DNA of 25,885 nucleotides. Origin: an uncultured Collinsella sp. (GTDB lineage: Bacteria; Actinomycetota; Coriobacteriia; Coriobacteriales; Coriobacteriaceae). Every line of letters begins with the position of its first letter. The stretch's first letter is position 1. Below the pieces are notes generated by a model. The model saw only the letters and a list, made by a program, of their open reading frames with translations. It was not told the origin of the DNA and did not search any database. This document shows, piece after piece, positions 7,160 through 14,923 of this stretch. The translations under genes and the position numbers were made by a program. Location of the stretch: assembly GCA_900765115.1 (NCBI GenBank), contig CAAFQK010000029.1, positions 1 to 25,885 on the forward strand, given 5' to 3'.

Positions 7160-7349
7160 AAGACGATAGCACCTGCGTTGCCCGCGCTTCCAAAGTTGAC
7201 CGACTGAGGAGCGGGTTCCGCGGCACAACCTGATCTTGCCCAGCGAGGCAGCCCTTTTGCAGCCGGTCCACCGTTTATTTACATCTACCCCCTGCCAAAC
7301 TACCGGATGGCAGCCCCCATGCCTGCGAGCCGTCCCGTGCTGCGCTTCC

Positions 7350-8687
7350 CTACTTCCCAAAGATCGCAGCGAGCAAGCCCTTGCGTTTGGGCTTTTCTTC
7401 TCGGTAGGAACCCTCGGCAACCGCTGCAACCTGGCGCGGTTGCTCGCCGCCTCCGCGGCGGACGATCTGGTATAGGAACGGCGATTTGACGTATTTGACC
7501 TCGATGGGCGTGGCGTGCACGGTGCTTTCACTCGACAGCATCACACTTGGATTGAGCGGCGCCACGATATGCGTCTCGCGCTTGTCGCTAAACACCACCG
7601 CGGCTGCGCGGCCCGTCTGACCGTTCACGGCAATTCGCACCTGCTCGCCATCACGATCATCCGACGCCGGGCGATCGACAAAGTAGACCGGCACCATCAC
7701 CAGACCGTCCTTATGCTTGCGAGCCTTGCGCGCCCACGTGCGGATGCTCTTTTTATTGAGCCCCAGGGTCGCCTCGGCATCGTTGCCCGCAACGTCGAGC
7801 GCCAGCTTGTCAATGACCACCTGGTCCTTGGTGGACGCATCGACGGAGACGACGCGGAAGTCGCCTTCCTGCATGGCAGGATCGAACGGCCCCACCTTGG
7901 CAAAGTCCCACGGCTCCAAAATGCCCATAAGGCGAACGTCCAGGTAGTTGGCCCTGGGGTATGCCCAATCGAGCACCTCGTAGTACACCAGGGTCTCTTT
8001 GCTCAGGCCCTTGCCCGGGAAGGACGCCATCATACGCAGGTCCGCCAGCGCCATGGGGAAATAGAAGAGCATCATGTCGTTTTGAATCGCATCTTCCACG
8101 TCGTGCCCGGCAAAGGCATCCGGGTACTGGCGCACCAGCTGCAGCGCGTTGGCACGTGCCTGCTGCGGCGAGATTTCGCAGGGAATACCCTGATCCGGCA
8201 CATACTCCGCACCCACGCCCATGGTCAGACGCTTGCTAAACGTCCCCGGCTTGAGCAGGTCGGCAATGCCGATCTTGTTGCCGCAGGACGGGCACTCAAA
8301 CACGCGCTGGGTCGACTCGCCCTCAAAGGACGCGCCGCAGAAGGGGCAGGGAATGCTCACGTGTGTGGCCTCTTGGAACTCCTGCGCGGTACCGCGGTCC
8401 TCCCACAGCAGATGCTCAAGAACCGACTGATTGCGCCAGTGCGAATTGAAGAAATACCAGTCCGGGTCCTCCGGGCGCTCGAGCTGCGAGACATGCGTGA
8501 GCTTGAGCAGCCCGTCCACCACCGTCAGCGGCGTATGGCGAATGCCCAGGGCGCTCTTGGGCTCCCCCGCATCGGCCTCCCACGGAATGACTGTTCCGCA
8601 ATAGGCACACTCAAAGCTGCGCTTTGCCTGGTGCGAGTACATAGGACCGCCGCAGTTTTGGCATTTAATGGCAAACATCTCGTCCAT
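7350..8687 (-). CDS. double zinc-ribbon (TFIIB-like) protein of unknown role
   Basis: The start at 8687 is fixed by a near-perfect AAAGGAGG ribosome site eight bases upstream, giving 445 residues; the frame extends upstream but without family character. Two zinc ribbons are visible: Cys9/Cys12 with Cys27/Cys30 (CQNCGG, CAYCG), and Cys114/Cys117 with Cys132/Cys135 (CPFCG, CPSCG). After a helical middle region (about 175-270) comes a beta-rich segment with PVYFVDRP (333-340) and VRIAVNGQTGRAAA (350-363), the NGQTG signature seen in proteins annotated as TFIIB-type zinc-ribbon containing. The C-terminus is basic and hydrophobic (KPKRKGLLAAIFGK), possibly membrane-touching. It has no helicase, nuclease or transmembrane domain. 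It is transcribed divergently from the CDF exporter, and its leader holds a 19-base palindrome. No function is established for this type. Confidence 0.8.
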   Translation of the reverse strand: MDEMFAIKCQNCGGPMYSHQAKRSFECAYCGTVIPWEADAGEPKSALGIRHTPLTVVDGLLKLTHVSQLERPEDPDWYFFNSHWRNQSVLEHLLWEDRGTAQEFQEATHVSIPCPFCGASFEGESTQRVFECPSCGNKIGIADLLKPGTFSKRLTMGVGAEYVPDQGIPCEISPQQARANALQLVRQYPDAFAGHDVEDAIQNDMMLFYFPMALADLRMMASFPGKGLSKETLVYYEVLDWAYPRANYLDVRLMGILEPWDFAKVGPFDPAMQEGDFRVVSVDASTKDQVVIDKLALDVAGNDAEATLGLNKKSIRTWARKARKHKDGLVMVPVYFVDRPASDDRDGEQVRIAVNGQTGRAAAVVFSDKRETHIVAPLNPSVMLSSESTVHATPIEVKYVKSPFLYQIVRRGGGEQPRQVAAVAEGSYREEKPKRKGLLAAIFGK

Positions 8688-8715
8688 GGAAACGTCCTCC
8701 TTTGCACAGGGACTG

Positions 8716-8734
8716 TCGACATTAAGTATGTCGA
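8716..8734. promoter_or_regulatory. 19-base palindrome in the zinc-ribbon gene leader
   Basis: TCGACAT-TAAGT-ATGTCGA has perfect 7-base arms and a 5-base centre, 28 bases upstream of the ATG at 8687 and close to its ribosome site. On the minus strand it includes a TACTTA -10-like hexamer. It reads as a dimeric-repressor operator; a small mRNA hairpin is the alternative. Confidence 0.45.
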
Positions 8735-8795
8735 GCAAACAGACGCATGCCCATACCCATGTGGCCCAAAATTGGACGCTAGGACAAACGTTTAG

Positions 8796-8834
8796 GGGCG
8801 GCAGCGAAAATCCGCCGGCAGCCCGCCCCACGTC
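8796..8834. other. GC-rich inverted repeat in the divergent spacer
   Basis: GGGGCGG and CCGCCCC, about 20 bases apart, with an alternative inner GGCGG/CCGCC pairing, lie between the zinc-ribbon and CDF genes. A metal riboswitch was considered, but no known consensus fits. Confidence 0.3.
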
Positions 8835-8940
8835 ACTCGTTAGCGCAGGTAGACCATTACTGCATTTTCTGAACATTGGCACGCAATGCGACCGCTCGAG
8901 CTACACTATCCCCTTAACCATGATTGTGAGGAAGACCGTT

Positions 8941-10122
8941 ATGCTATTTGTAAATCAGCTGGTACATACGCTTGTTCCCGGCAGCGAAAGCGAGCCGGTC
9001 GATACCTCCTGCCGCACCAATGCTGGTTTTGCCGCAAGCCTCATCTGCATCGGCCTCAACATCACCCTGTGCCTGGCCAAGGGCATCGCGGGCTTGCTCG
9101 CCGGTTCCGTGTCGCTTGTCGCCGACGCCTTCAACAACCTCTCCGATGCCTCGAGCAACATCGTGAGCCTGCTCGGGTTCCGGCTTGCCAGTCGCCCGGC
9201 CGATGAAGGTCACCCTTATGGCCATGGTCGCTACGAATACCTCGCCGGCCTGTTTGTCGCCGTCCTCGTTTGCGCCGTCGGCATCAACCTGGTGCTCGAA
9301 TCCATCACCAAAATCATCAAGCCCTCTCCCACCGCCTACACGTTCATTTCCGTTGCGGCGCTGGTCGCGTCCATGCTCGTCAAGTTCTGGATGGCCGCGT
9401 TCAACCGCGCGCTGGGCGACCGTATTGATTCCGAGACGCTCATCGCCACGGCGCAGGATTCCAAAAACGATGTCATCACCTCGGGCTCGGTCTTGGCGGC
9501 GGCGCTCATCTCACAGACAACCGGCTTCGACCTCGACGGCTGGGCCGGCCTGGGCGTGGGCATTTTTATCTGCGTCAGTGGCATGGGCCTGGTGCGCGAT
9601 GCCATCAGCCCGCTGCTGGGACAGGCGCCCGACCCCAAGCTGGTGCAGGAGATTCGCGACAAAATCATGTCCTATCCGCAAGTGCTAGGCACCCACGACC
9701 TCATGGTGCACGACTACGGCCCCGGTCGCCAGTTTGCCAGCGCACACGTGGAGATGCCCGGCGAGAGCGATGCGTTTGAGCACCACGAGATTCTGGACAC
9801 CATCGAGCATGATATCAAGCATCAAATGGGCATCGATATTACGCTGCACTGCGACCCCATCGCGACAACCGGCGACGACCTGCGCGGCTGGGTCAAGCGC
9901 GGCATCATGCAGATCGACCCCGCACTTTCCATCCACGACCTGCACGAGCACGACGGCTTCGTCTCGTTTGACCTGGTGCGCCCCGACGGTTTTGACATAT
10001 CCGACGAGGAGCTGCTGGAACTCGTCACGCGCATCGTGCACGAGCGCCGGCCCGACGCCTCGTGCGTCGTCACGTTTGACTCGGGTTTTAGCTCGCCCGA
10101 GCGCCCGGCCGAGCAACTGTAA
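8941..10122 (+). CDS. CDF-family metal exporter with Mn-type metal site
   Basis: A 393-residue cation diffusion facilitator that exports divalent metal by proton antiport across the cytoplasmic membrane. The start is set by GAGGAAG seven bases ahead of ATG 8941. Six transmembrane helices span about residues 28-225. The family signature runs from LVADAFNNLSD through the cytosolic HPYGHGRYEYLAGL loop. Metal-site residues are Asn65/Asp69 in helix II and Asp173/Asp177 (AQDSKND) in helix V. This N-D-D-D set is the one reported for manganese CDFs of the MntE type, whereas zinc exporters have His/Asp in these places. Two ferredoxin-like cytosolic domains follow (about 232-308 and 315-385) that resemble each other, an internal duplication making it longer than YiiP-type proteins. 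It is divergent from the zinc-ribbon gene and ends at a strong terminator. The metal assignment is inference. Confidence 0.92.
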   Translation: MLFVNQLVHTLVPGSESEPVDTSCRTNAGFAASLICIGLNITLCLAKGIAGLLAGSVSLVADAFNNLSDASSNIVSLLGFRLASRPADEGHPYGHGRYEYLAGLFVAVLVCAVGINLVLESITKIIKPSPTAYTFISVAALVASMLVKFWMAAFNRALGDRIDSETLIATAQDSKNDVITSGSVLAAALISQTTGFDLDGWAGLGVGIFICVSGMGLVRDAISPLLGQAPDPKLVQEIRDKIMSYPQVLGTHDLMVHDYGPGRQFASAHVEMPGESDAFEHHEILDTIEHDIKHQMGIDITLHCDPIATTGDDLRGWVKRGIMQIDPALSIHDLHEHDGFVSFDLVRPDGFDISDEELLELVTRIVHERRPDASCVVTFDSGFSSPERPAEQL

Positions 10123-10130
10123 TCGACGGC

Positions 10131-10200
10131 AAAACGGGACGCAGGACCGCCGACCAGCGCGCACATGCGCCCGGTCACGCGACACTGCGTCCCGTTTTTG
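10131..10200. terminator. long bidirectional terminator
   Basis: AAAACGGGACGCAG (10131-10144) pairs perfectly with CTGCGTCCCGTTTT (10185-10198), with a 40-base interior that itself contains a smaller GACC/GGTC and GCGC/GCGC hairpin. T-runs flank both sides. It sits between the convergent CDF gene (stop 10122) and the membrane-protein gene (end 10233). Confidence 0.9.
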
Positions 10201-10232
10201 TTTGCACCGCTAAGGCTCTAGCAGCTCAGCCG

Positions 10233-11243
10233 CTAGTTCCCCTGTGCGCCCGAAATGCCGTTTTGCAGCGCGTTCCAGGCATCCGTCGCCATGTCGCCCA
10301 GGTTCTGCGCGGTGTCGCCGAGGTTTTGGGCCGTATCGCCCAGCTCTTGGGCCTTGTCTCCCAGCTCCTGGGCCTTGTTGCTCAGGTCTTCCAGCGTATT
10401 AGAGCTCGAACTGTCCGTACCGCTCTGATCGCCGGACACATTGCCCGACGAACTGTCCTTGCGCGTAAGCTGAACCTCCAGGTTACCGTTGTCGTTATAG
10501 TAGGCAGACGTTACGACCCAATTGGCATCGACAACGGGCGTCGAGCCCTCCTCGGTCAGAATCACGGCGTTCGAAAGGTCGGCCCCGCGCGACTTGAGGA
10601 GCTTCTTGGCGTTAGACCAGTACTGTCCCGGGATATCACTCAGGTCCACAGCGCCGGACTGGGTAGCCTCGGTCTGCTCTGCCGTCGTATCGGTTGAAGC
10701 GCCTCGTTTATTGAGCATGCCCGACACGATGGCAAACACAACCGATAAGGCAAAGAAGATCGCCAGTACGATGAGAATCTTCTTAATAACGCTCGACGAA
10801 CGCGAGGGCTTCTCCCCCTCGTCCTCGCCATACTGCGGAATCGATTTGGGATACTCGCGATAGGGCTGGCGCGCACGCGAATCGCGCGAGTCATAACGAG
10901 GCTGGGCCTGTGCCGTACGCGGCATATACGTCGTCTGCTGAGGCTGCGGAATGGAATTTTGCGACAAATCGCTGTAAGGGTCCGGCGCGGAACTGGCATA
11001 GGGGTCCTGCGGCGCGTAATCAAACGGGTCTGGTGCCACGTTGCCGTAGGGGCTTTGCGAAGGGACAGCGTAAGGGTCCGGCGCCGCGTTGCCATAACCC
11101 ATAACTCGCGTGGGCTCGGCCGTGGCCTGGGTCGCGTCGGGCGCGACGTAGCCGGGATTTGCCACAACGCGGGTCGCATCGGCGCTATTACCCGCCTGCG
11201 CGGAGCCGTAGCCACCCATTACGGTCGTCTTATCCTGGTCCAT
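10233..11243 (-). CDS. single-span membrane protein with Thr motifs, PASTA-like domain and heptad repeats
   Basis: The protein is 336 residues from ATG 11243, which has an AAAGGAAA ribosome site; an in-frame ATG at 11270 adds nine unlikely residues. The N-terminal cytosolic part (1-150) is rich in Pro, Gln, Tyr and Asp and has three related motifs, TTVMGGYG (6-13), ATRVVANPGY (23-32) and PTRVMGYG (44-51), followed by DPY/DPF repeats. One transmembrane helix (about 153-177) follows a basic SRSSSVIKK stretch. Residues 203-262 resemble a PASTA domain: IPGQYWSNAKKLLKSRGA, then PVVDANWVV and VQLTRK. A Ser-rich linker leads to four heptads of the type AQELGDK/AQNLGDT (291-318). The topology suggests a sensor or envelope adaptor, and the Thr motifs could be kinase targets; both are inference. 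It is monocistronic. Confidence 0.75.
   Translation of the reverse strand: MDQDKTTVMGGYGSAQAGNSADATRVVANPGYVAPDATQATAEPTRVMGYGNAAPDPYAVPSQSPYGNVAPDPFDYAPQDPYASSAPDPYSDLSQNSIPQPQQTTYMPRTAQAQPRYDSRDSRARQPYREYPKSIPQYGEDEGEKPSRSSSVIKKILIVLAIFFALSVVFAIVSGMLNKRGASTDTTAEQTEATQSGAVDLSDIPGQYWSNAKKLLKSRGADLSNAVILTEEGSTPVVDANWVVTSAYYNDNGNLEVQLTRKDSSSGNVSGDQSGTDSSSSNTLEDLSNKAQELGDKAQELGDTAQNLGDTAQNLGDMATDAWNALQNGISGAQGN
10285..10373 (-). repeat. tandem 21-base repeats inside the membrane-protein gene
   Basis: About four imperfect 21-base units encode the C-terminal heptads (AQELGDK, AQELGDT, AQNLGDT, AQNLGDM). Units such as cccaGCTCTTGGGCC and cccaGCTCCTGGGCC differ mainly at third positions. The copy number may vary between strains. 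Confidence 0.65.
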
Positions 11244-11360
11244 GCAACGTTTCCTTTCCGTCGCCTGCAAGCATCGAGTTATCCATGCATTCTACCCGCG
11301 CAAAAGCCTATGATGGGCAGTGCCCGCCGGTATCTACAAGACATGCGCGGTCCTCGGGAT

Positions 11361-11396
11361 AAAAAGCCCCGCCGGGCCTTGGTGGCGCGACGGGGC
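11361..11396 (-). terminator. fhs terminator
   Basis: Read on the minus strand, GCCCCG followed by interrupted CG and GGC pairs closes a hairpin around an ACCAAG loop, and TTTTTA (11361-11365 on the plus strand as AAAAA) follows directly. It lies about 25 bases past the fhs stop codon. Confidence 0.85.
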
Positions 11397-11421
11397 GGGC
11401 AAGCGGCTGCGGACAGCAGGC

Positions 11422-13089
11422 TTAGAACAGGCCGGTAATGTTGCCGTCGTTGTCGACGTCGATGTTCTCGGCCGCGGGAACCTTGGGCAAGCCCGGCATG
11501 GTCAGAACGCTACCGGTCAGCGCGACCACAAAGTGGGCGCCGGCGGAAACCTTGAGCTCACGCACCGTGATGCGGAAGCCCTCGGGGGCACCCAACGCCT
11601 TGGCGTTGTCGCTAAAGCTGTACTGCGTCTTGGCCACGCACACCGGCAGGTTGCCAAAGCCGTTCTCGCGCAGCTCAGCGAGCTGGCGCTTGGCAGCCGG
11701 CGTAAAGTCGACGCCATCGGCGCGGTAGACCTTGGTGGCAACAGCCTCGAGGGCGTCGGCAACATCGGCACCGTCCTCGTAGGCAAACTTGAGCTCGCTC
11801 GGCTGCTCAATCAGGCGCATGACCTCATCGGCCAGGTCGAGCGCGCCCTCGCCGCCCTTAGCCCAAACCTCGGACAGCTTAACGTTGACACCGAGCTTCT
11901 GGCACTCGGACTCGATGAGCTCGAGTTCGGCCTCGGTGTCCGTCGGGAAGCGGTTGATGGCGACCACGCAGGGCAGACCGTAGACATTCTGAATGTTGTC
12001 GACGTGGCGCAGCAGGTTGGGCATGCCGGCCTTAAGGGCCTCGAGGTTTTCCTCGTTGAGGTCGGCCTTGGCGACACCGCCGTTGTACTTAAGCGCGCGG
12101 GCGGTGGCGACGACCACGACAGCGCTGGGGCGAACGCCCGTCATGCGGCACTTGATGTCGAGGAACTTCTCGGCACCCAGGTCGGCGCCGAAACCGGCCT
12201 CGGTAATCGCGACGTCGCCAAAGCGCATGGCCATACGCGTGGCCATGATGGAGTTGCAGCCGTGGGCAATATTGGCGAAGGGACCGCCGTGGACAAACGC
12301 AGGCGTGCCCTCGAGCGTCTGCACCAGATTGGGCTTGAGCGCATCCTTGAGCAATGCGGCCATAGCTCCCTGGGCCTTAAGGTCGCGTGCGCGGACGGGC
12401 TCGCCGGCAAAGCTGTAGCCGACGACGATCTCGCCCAGGCGCTCCTTGAGGTCGTTAATGCTCGTGGACAGGCACAGGATTGCCATGACCTCGGAGGCAA
12501 CAGTGATGTCGAAGCCGTCCTCGCGCGGCACTCCCTGGGCCTTGCCGCCAATGCCGTCGATAACATGGCGCAGCTGACGGTCGTTCATGTCGACAACGCG
12601 CTTCCAGGTGATGCGCTTAACGTCGAGGCCGAGCTGGTTGCCCTGCTGAATATGGTTGTCGAGCATGGCTGCCAGCAGGTTGTTGGCGGCACCGATGGCA
12701 TGGAAGTCGCCGGTAAAGTGCAGGTTGATGTCCTCCATGGGGATGACCTGGGCCCAACCGCCACCGGCGGCACCGCCCTTCACGCCAAACACAGGACCGA
12801 GCGAAGGCTCGCGCAGTGCCACGGCGCTCTTGACGCCGCGACGACGCAGACCGTCGGCCAGGCCGATGGTCGTGGTGGTCTTGCCCTCGCCTGCGGGCGT
12901 GGGATTGATAGCGGTCACGAGGACAAGCTTGGCCTGGTGATCAGTTGGCTCGTTGAGCAGGGAATAGTCGACCTTTGCCTTGTCAAAGCCGTACGGAATC
13001 AGATGCTTAACGTCGACGCCGGCGTTCTTGGCCACCTCGGTAATAGGCAGCGGCGTAACAGAACGTGCGATTTCGATGTCAGTAGGCAT
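11422..13089 (-). CDS. fhs: formate-tetrahydrofolate ligase
   Basis: Fhs makes 10-formyl-THF from formate, THF and ATP in the cytosol, the entry of formate into the folate pool and the first THF-dependent step of the acetogenic methyl branch. The 555-residue protein matches the family length. The nucleotide loop TPAGEGKTTTTIGL is at residues 64-77, and other family stretches are intact (LREPSLGPVFGVKGGAAGGG, FTGDFHAIGAANNL, TEAGFGADLGAEKFLDIKCR). The frame extends to 13155, but ATG 13089 (MPTDIEIARS) has an AAAGGA ribosome site seven bases upstream and gives the normal N-terminus. It is transcribed alone between its own candidate promoter and a strong terminator. Downstream pathway steps are encoded by fchA and folD at 1-1511, in the same orientation but about 10 kb away. 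No complete acetogenic pathway is visible here, so the role may be purine and serine one-carbon supply. Confidence 0.98.
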   Translation of the reverse strand: MPTDIEIARSVTPLPITEVAKNAGVDVKHLIPYGFDKAKVDYSLLNEPTDHQAKLVLVTAINPTPAGEGKTTTTIGLADGLRRRGVKSAVALREPSLGPVFGVKGGAAGGGWAQVIPMEDINLHFTGDFHAIGAANNLLAAMLDNHIQQGNQLGLDVKRITWKRVVDMNDRQLRHVIDGIGGKAQGVPREDGFDITVASEVMAILCLSTSINDLKERLGEIVVGYSFAGEPVRARDLKAQGAMAALLKDALKPNLVQTLEGTPAFVHGGPFANIAHGCNSIMATRMAMRFGDVAITEAGFGADLGAEKFLDIKCRMTGVRPSAVVVVATARALKYNGGVAKADLNEENLEALKAGMPNLLRHVDNIQNVYGLPCVVAINRFPTDTEAELELIESECQKLGVNVKLSEVWAKGGEGALDLADEVMRLIEQPSELKFAYEDGADVADALEAVATKVYRADGVDFTPAAKRQLAELRENGFGNLPVCVAKTQYSFSDNAKALGAPEGFRITVRELKVSAGAHFVVALTGSVLTMPGLPKVPAAENIDVDNDGNITGLF

Positions 13090-13129
13090 GGGCGGTCCTT
13101 TCGTTACCGGATGAGAAAAAGACCAGTCC

Positions 13130-13157
13130 AGCATAGCACGCGCGCGCAATAGCAAAA
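13130..13157 (-). promoter_or_regulatory. candidate fhs promoter
   Basis: TATGCT (13130-13135, minus strand) is a good -10 and TTTTGC (13152-13157) is a weak -35 with 16 bases between. It lies about 40 bases upstream of the fhs ATG. No clear terminator separates ruvB (end 13236) from it, so read-through from ruvCAB is possible. Confidence 0.4.
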
Positions 13158-13235
13158 CGCCCGCAACCGACGAACGGCGATATGTTTACCCGATGCCCAG
13201 CGATAGCCTACAGATGCGCTAAAACAAGCCCATTC

Positions 13236-14303
13236 CTACAGGGTCGGCTCGATACCCAAATGCTCGAATGTGCGAAGCGTTGCCTGGCGGCCCTGGGGCG
13301 TGCGAATCATCAAGCCGCACTGCAGCAGATAAGGCTCATAGACATCCTCGAGCGTTCCCGGATCCTCGCCCACCGCGCTGGCAAGCGTCGTCAGGCCGAC
13401 GGCACGTCCGGAGAACGTCTTGGCAAGCGTCTCCAAAATGCGAATATCCATCCAGTCCAAGCCGAGCTCATCGATCTCAAAGAACTCGAGTGCCTGACGG
13501 CAGATATCGAGCTCGATGGGACCGTTGCCGCGCACCTGCGCATAGTCGCGCACGCGCTTGAGCAGACGGTTGGCAAGACGCGGCGTGCCGCGCGAACGCG
13601 AGCCGATCTCGAGCGCGCTGGGATGGTCAATCGTCACGCCCAGGATGGTCGCCGAGCGTGTCACAATCTGGGCGAGTTCCTCGACGGTGTAGTAATCCAG
13701 ACGATACGAAATGCCAAAACGGTCGCGTAGCGGGCCGGTCAACATGCCCGAGCGAGTCGTTGCCGCCACCAGCGTGAACTTGGGGATATCCAGGCGAATC
13801 GAGCGTGCAGCCGGACCCTTTCCGATCACGATATCGAGGGCAAAGTCCTCCATCGCAGGATACAGGACCTCCTCGACCGAGCGGTTGAGGCGGTGGATCT
13901 CGTCGATAAACAGCACGTCGCCCGGTTGCAAGTTAGTCAGGATGGCAGCCAGGTCGCCGGTGCGCGCGATGGCCGGACCGCTCGTCGTCTTAATCTGAGC
14001 GCCCAGCTCGTTGGCGATAACCGTAGCCAGCGTGGTCTTGCCCAGACCCGGAGGGCCCGAGAAGATCACGTGGTCGAGCGTCTCGCCGCGGCTTTGCGCC
14101 GCCTCGATGAGCACGCGAAGGCTCTGCTTGATGTGTTCCTGGCCGCAGTAGTCATCCAGGCGCTGAGGGCGCAGGGTGCGGTCGACATCGAGGTCCTCGG
14201 GCGTCAGCTCCGAGCCCACCATGCGCTCGCCATGCGCCATGGATGCCGCCGGCGAGTTTCCGGGCGTCGACCACAGGTCCTGAGAATCATCGGCTTCCCA
14301 CAT
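13236..14303 (-). CDS. ruvB: Holliday junction branch migration ATPase RuvB
   Basis: RuvB is the hexameric AAA+ motor that drives branch migration of Holliday junctions together with RuvA. The 355-residue protein has Walker A GPPGLGKTT (about 83-91), Walker B with DEIH (134-137), sensor 1 in LVAATTRSGML, and the arginine-rich RGTPRLANRLLKRVRDYA motif. The C-terminal winged-helix end is complete. The start ATG at 14303 overlaps the ruvA stop by one base (TGATG), implying translational coupling; a GTG one codon upstream is the alternative. An unusual N-terminal extension of about 35 residues precedes the conserved LRPQRLDDYCGQ. It is the last gene of ruvC-ruvA-ruvB, which is controlled from the LexA-box promoter near 15510. 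Confidence 0.98.
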   Translation of the reverse strand: MWEADDSQDLWSTPGNSPAASMAHGERMVGSELTPEDLDVDRTLRPQRLDDYCGQEHIKQSLRVLIEAAQSRGETLDHVIFSGPPGLGKTTLATVIANELGAQIKTTSGPAIARTGDLAAILTNLQPGDVLFIDEIHRLNRSVEEVLYPAMEDFALDIVIGKGPAARSIRLDIPKFTLVAATTRSGMLTGPLRDRFGISYRLDYYTVEELAQIVTRSATILGVTIDHPSALEIGSRSRGTPRLANRLLKRVRDYAQVRGNGPIELDICRQALEFFEIDELGLDWMDIRILETLAKTFSGRAVGLTTLASAVGEDPGTLEDVYEPYLLQCGLMIRTPQGRQATLRTFEHLGIEPTL

Positions 14304-14923
14304 CACGCATCCATTCCAAGTCGCTTAAGCGCCGCGCCGAGCAGATCCTCGACACGCATATCCTGCCCATCATACCCGCTCAGGGCAACATCGGTCTCCT
14401 GCGGGCTAAAGCCCATGGAAAGGAGCGCCGCACGGGCATCGTCGATGGCCGAGGGAGCAGCAGCGGGCACGGGCATCGCAACCTGGCCGGGAATCGCGTC
14501 GACCGGCACAAAGCCTTTGTCCTTGGCAAAGGTGCTCTTGAGCTCCAAGATGAGGCGCTGCGCTGTCTTTTTGCCCACGCCGGGTACCTTGGCCATGCCT
14601 TTGTCATCCTCGGCCATTACCAGGGAATACAGCTGTCCCACGGTATAGGTGGAGAGCACGGCGAGCGCCAGGCGCGGACCGACGCCCGAGACGGACACGA
14701 GCCGATCGAACATCGTGCGCTCGTCCTTGGAGGCAAAGCCAAAGAGCGTCATGGCGTCCTCGCGCACCTGCATACGGGTATAGAGACGCACCTCGCCGCC
14801 GGGTGTAGGCAGCGTGGCGGCAGTGCTGCCCGAGATGCCGAGCTCAAAGCCCACGCCCGACACATCGACAACGGCCGAGCTCATCGTGGCCTCGACAAGC
14901 GTTCCATGGAGCTGGGAAATCAT
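14303..14923 (-). CDS. ruvA: Holliday junction DNA-binding protein RuvA
   Basis: RuvA binds the four-way junction as a tetramer and loads RuvB. The 206-residue protein has the N-terminal OB-fold (MISQLHGTLVEATMSSAVVD through LFGFASKDER), two helix-hairpin-helix motifs (SVSGVGPRLALAVLS and KVPGVGKKTAQRLILEL), a flexible Pro/Ala linker around residues 140-160, and the C-terminal UBA-like domain III (ARAALLSMGFSPQETDVAL) that touches RuvB. Its ATG at 14923 overlaps the ruvC TGA by one base, and its own TGA overlaps ruvB in the same way, so all three genes are tightly coupled. Length and domain order are normal for the family. Confidence 0.98.
   Translation of the reverse strand: MISQLHGTLVEATMSSAVVDVSGVGFELGISGSTAATLPTPGGEVRLYTRMQVREDAMTLFGFASKDERTMFDRLVSVSGVGPRLALAVLSTYTVGQLYSLVMAEDDKGMAKVPGVGKKTAQRLILELKSTFAKDKGFVPVDAIPGQVAMPVPAAAPSAIDDARAALLSMGFSPQETDVALSGYDGQDMRVEDLLGAALKRLGMDA

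Larger units (their letters stand above)
6955..7349. other. 395-base spacer between convergent genes
   Basis: It lies between the YhcG-type gene (plus) and the zinc-ribbon gene (minus). It holds the 12-bp hairpin at 6979-7016 and a minus-strand terminator at 7134-7159. From 7160 to 7349 I see no gene or clear structure. TTGCAGCCG appears twice (7144 and about 7257), too short to interpret. Confidence 0.5.

Noticed and set aside
7515..8795. 426-codon plus-strand open frame opposite the zinc-ribbon gene
   Set aside because: The minus-strand protein has paired CxxC motifs and a strong ribosome site; the plus frame has neither.
8755..8935. A NiCo or Mn (yybP-ykoY) riboswitch ahead of the CDF exporter
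   Set aside because: GGACA and GGCAGC fragments occur, but the junction order and paired elements of neither riboswitch class can be drawn.
11320..13152. 610-codon plus-strand open frame opposite fhs
   Set aside because: It is antisense to a complete, clearly identified fhs. Its composition (His/Gln/Leu/Val with no domain) is that of a codon-bias shadow, and it has no ribosome site.
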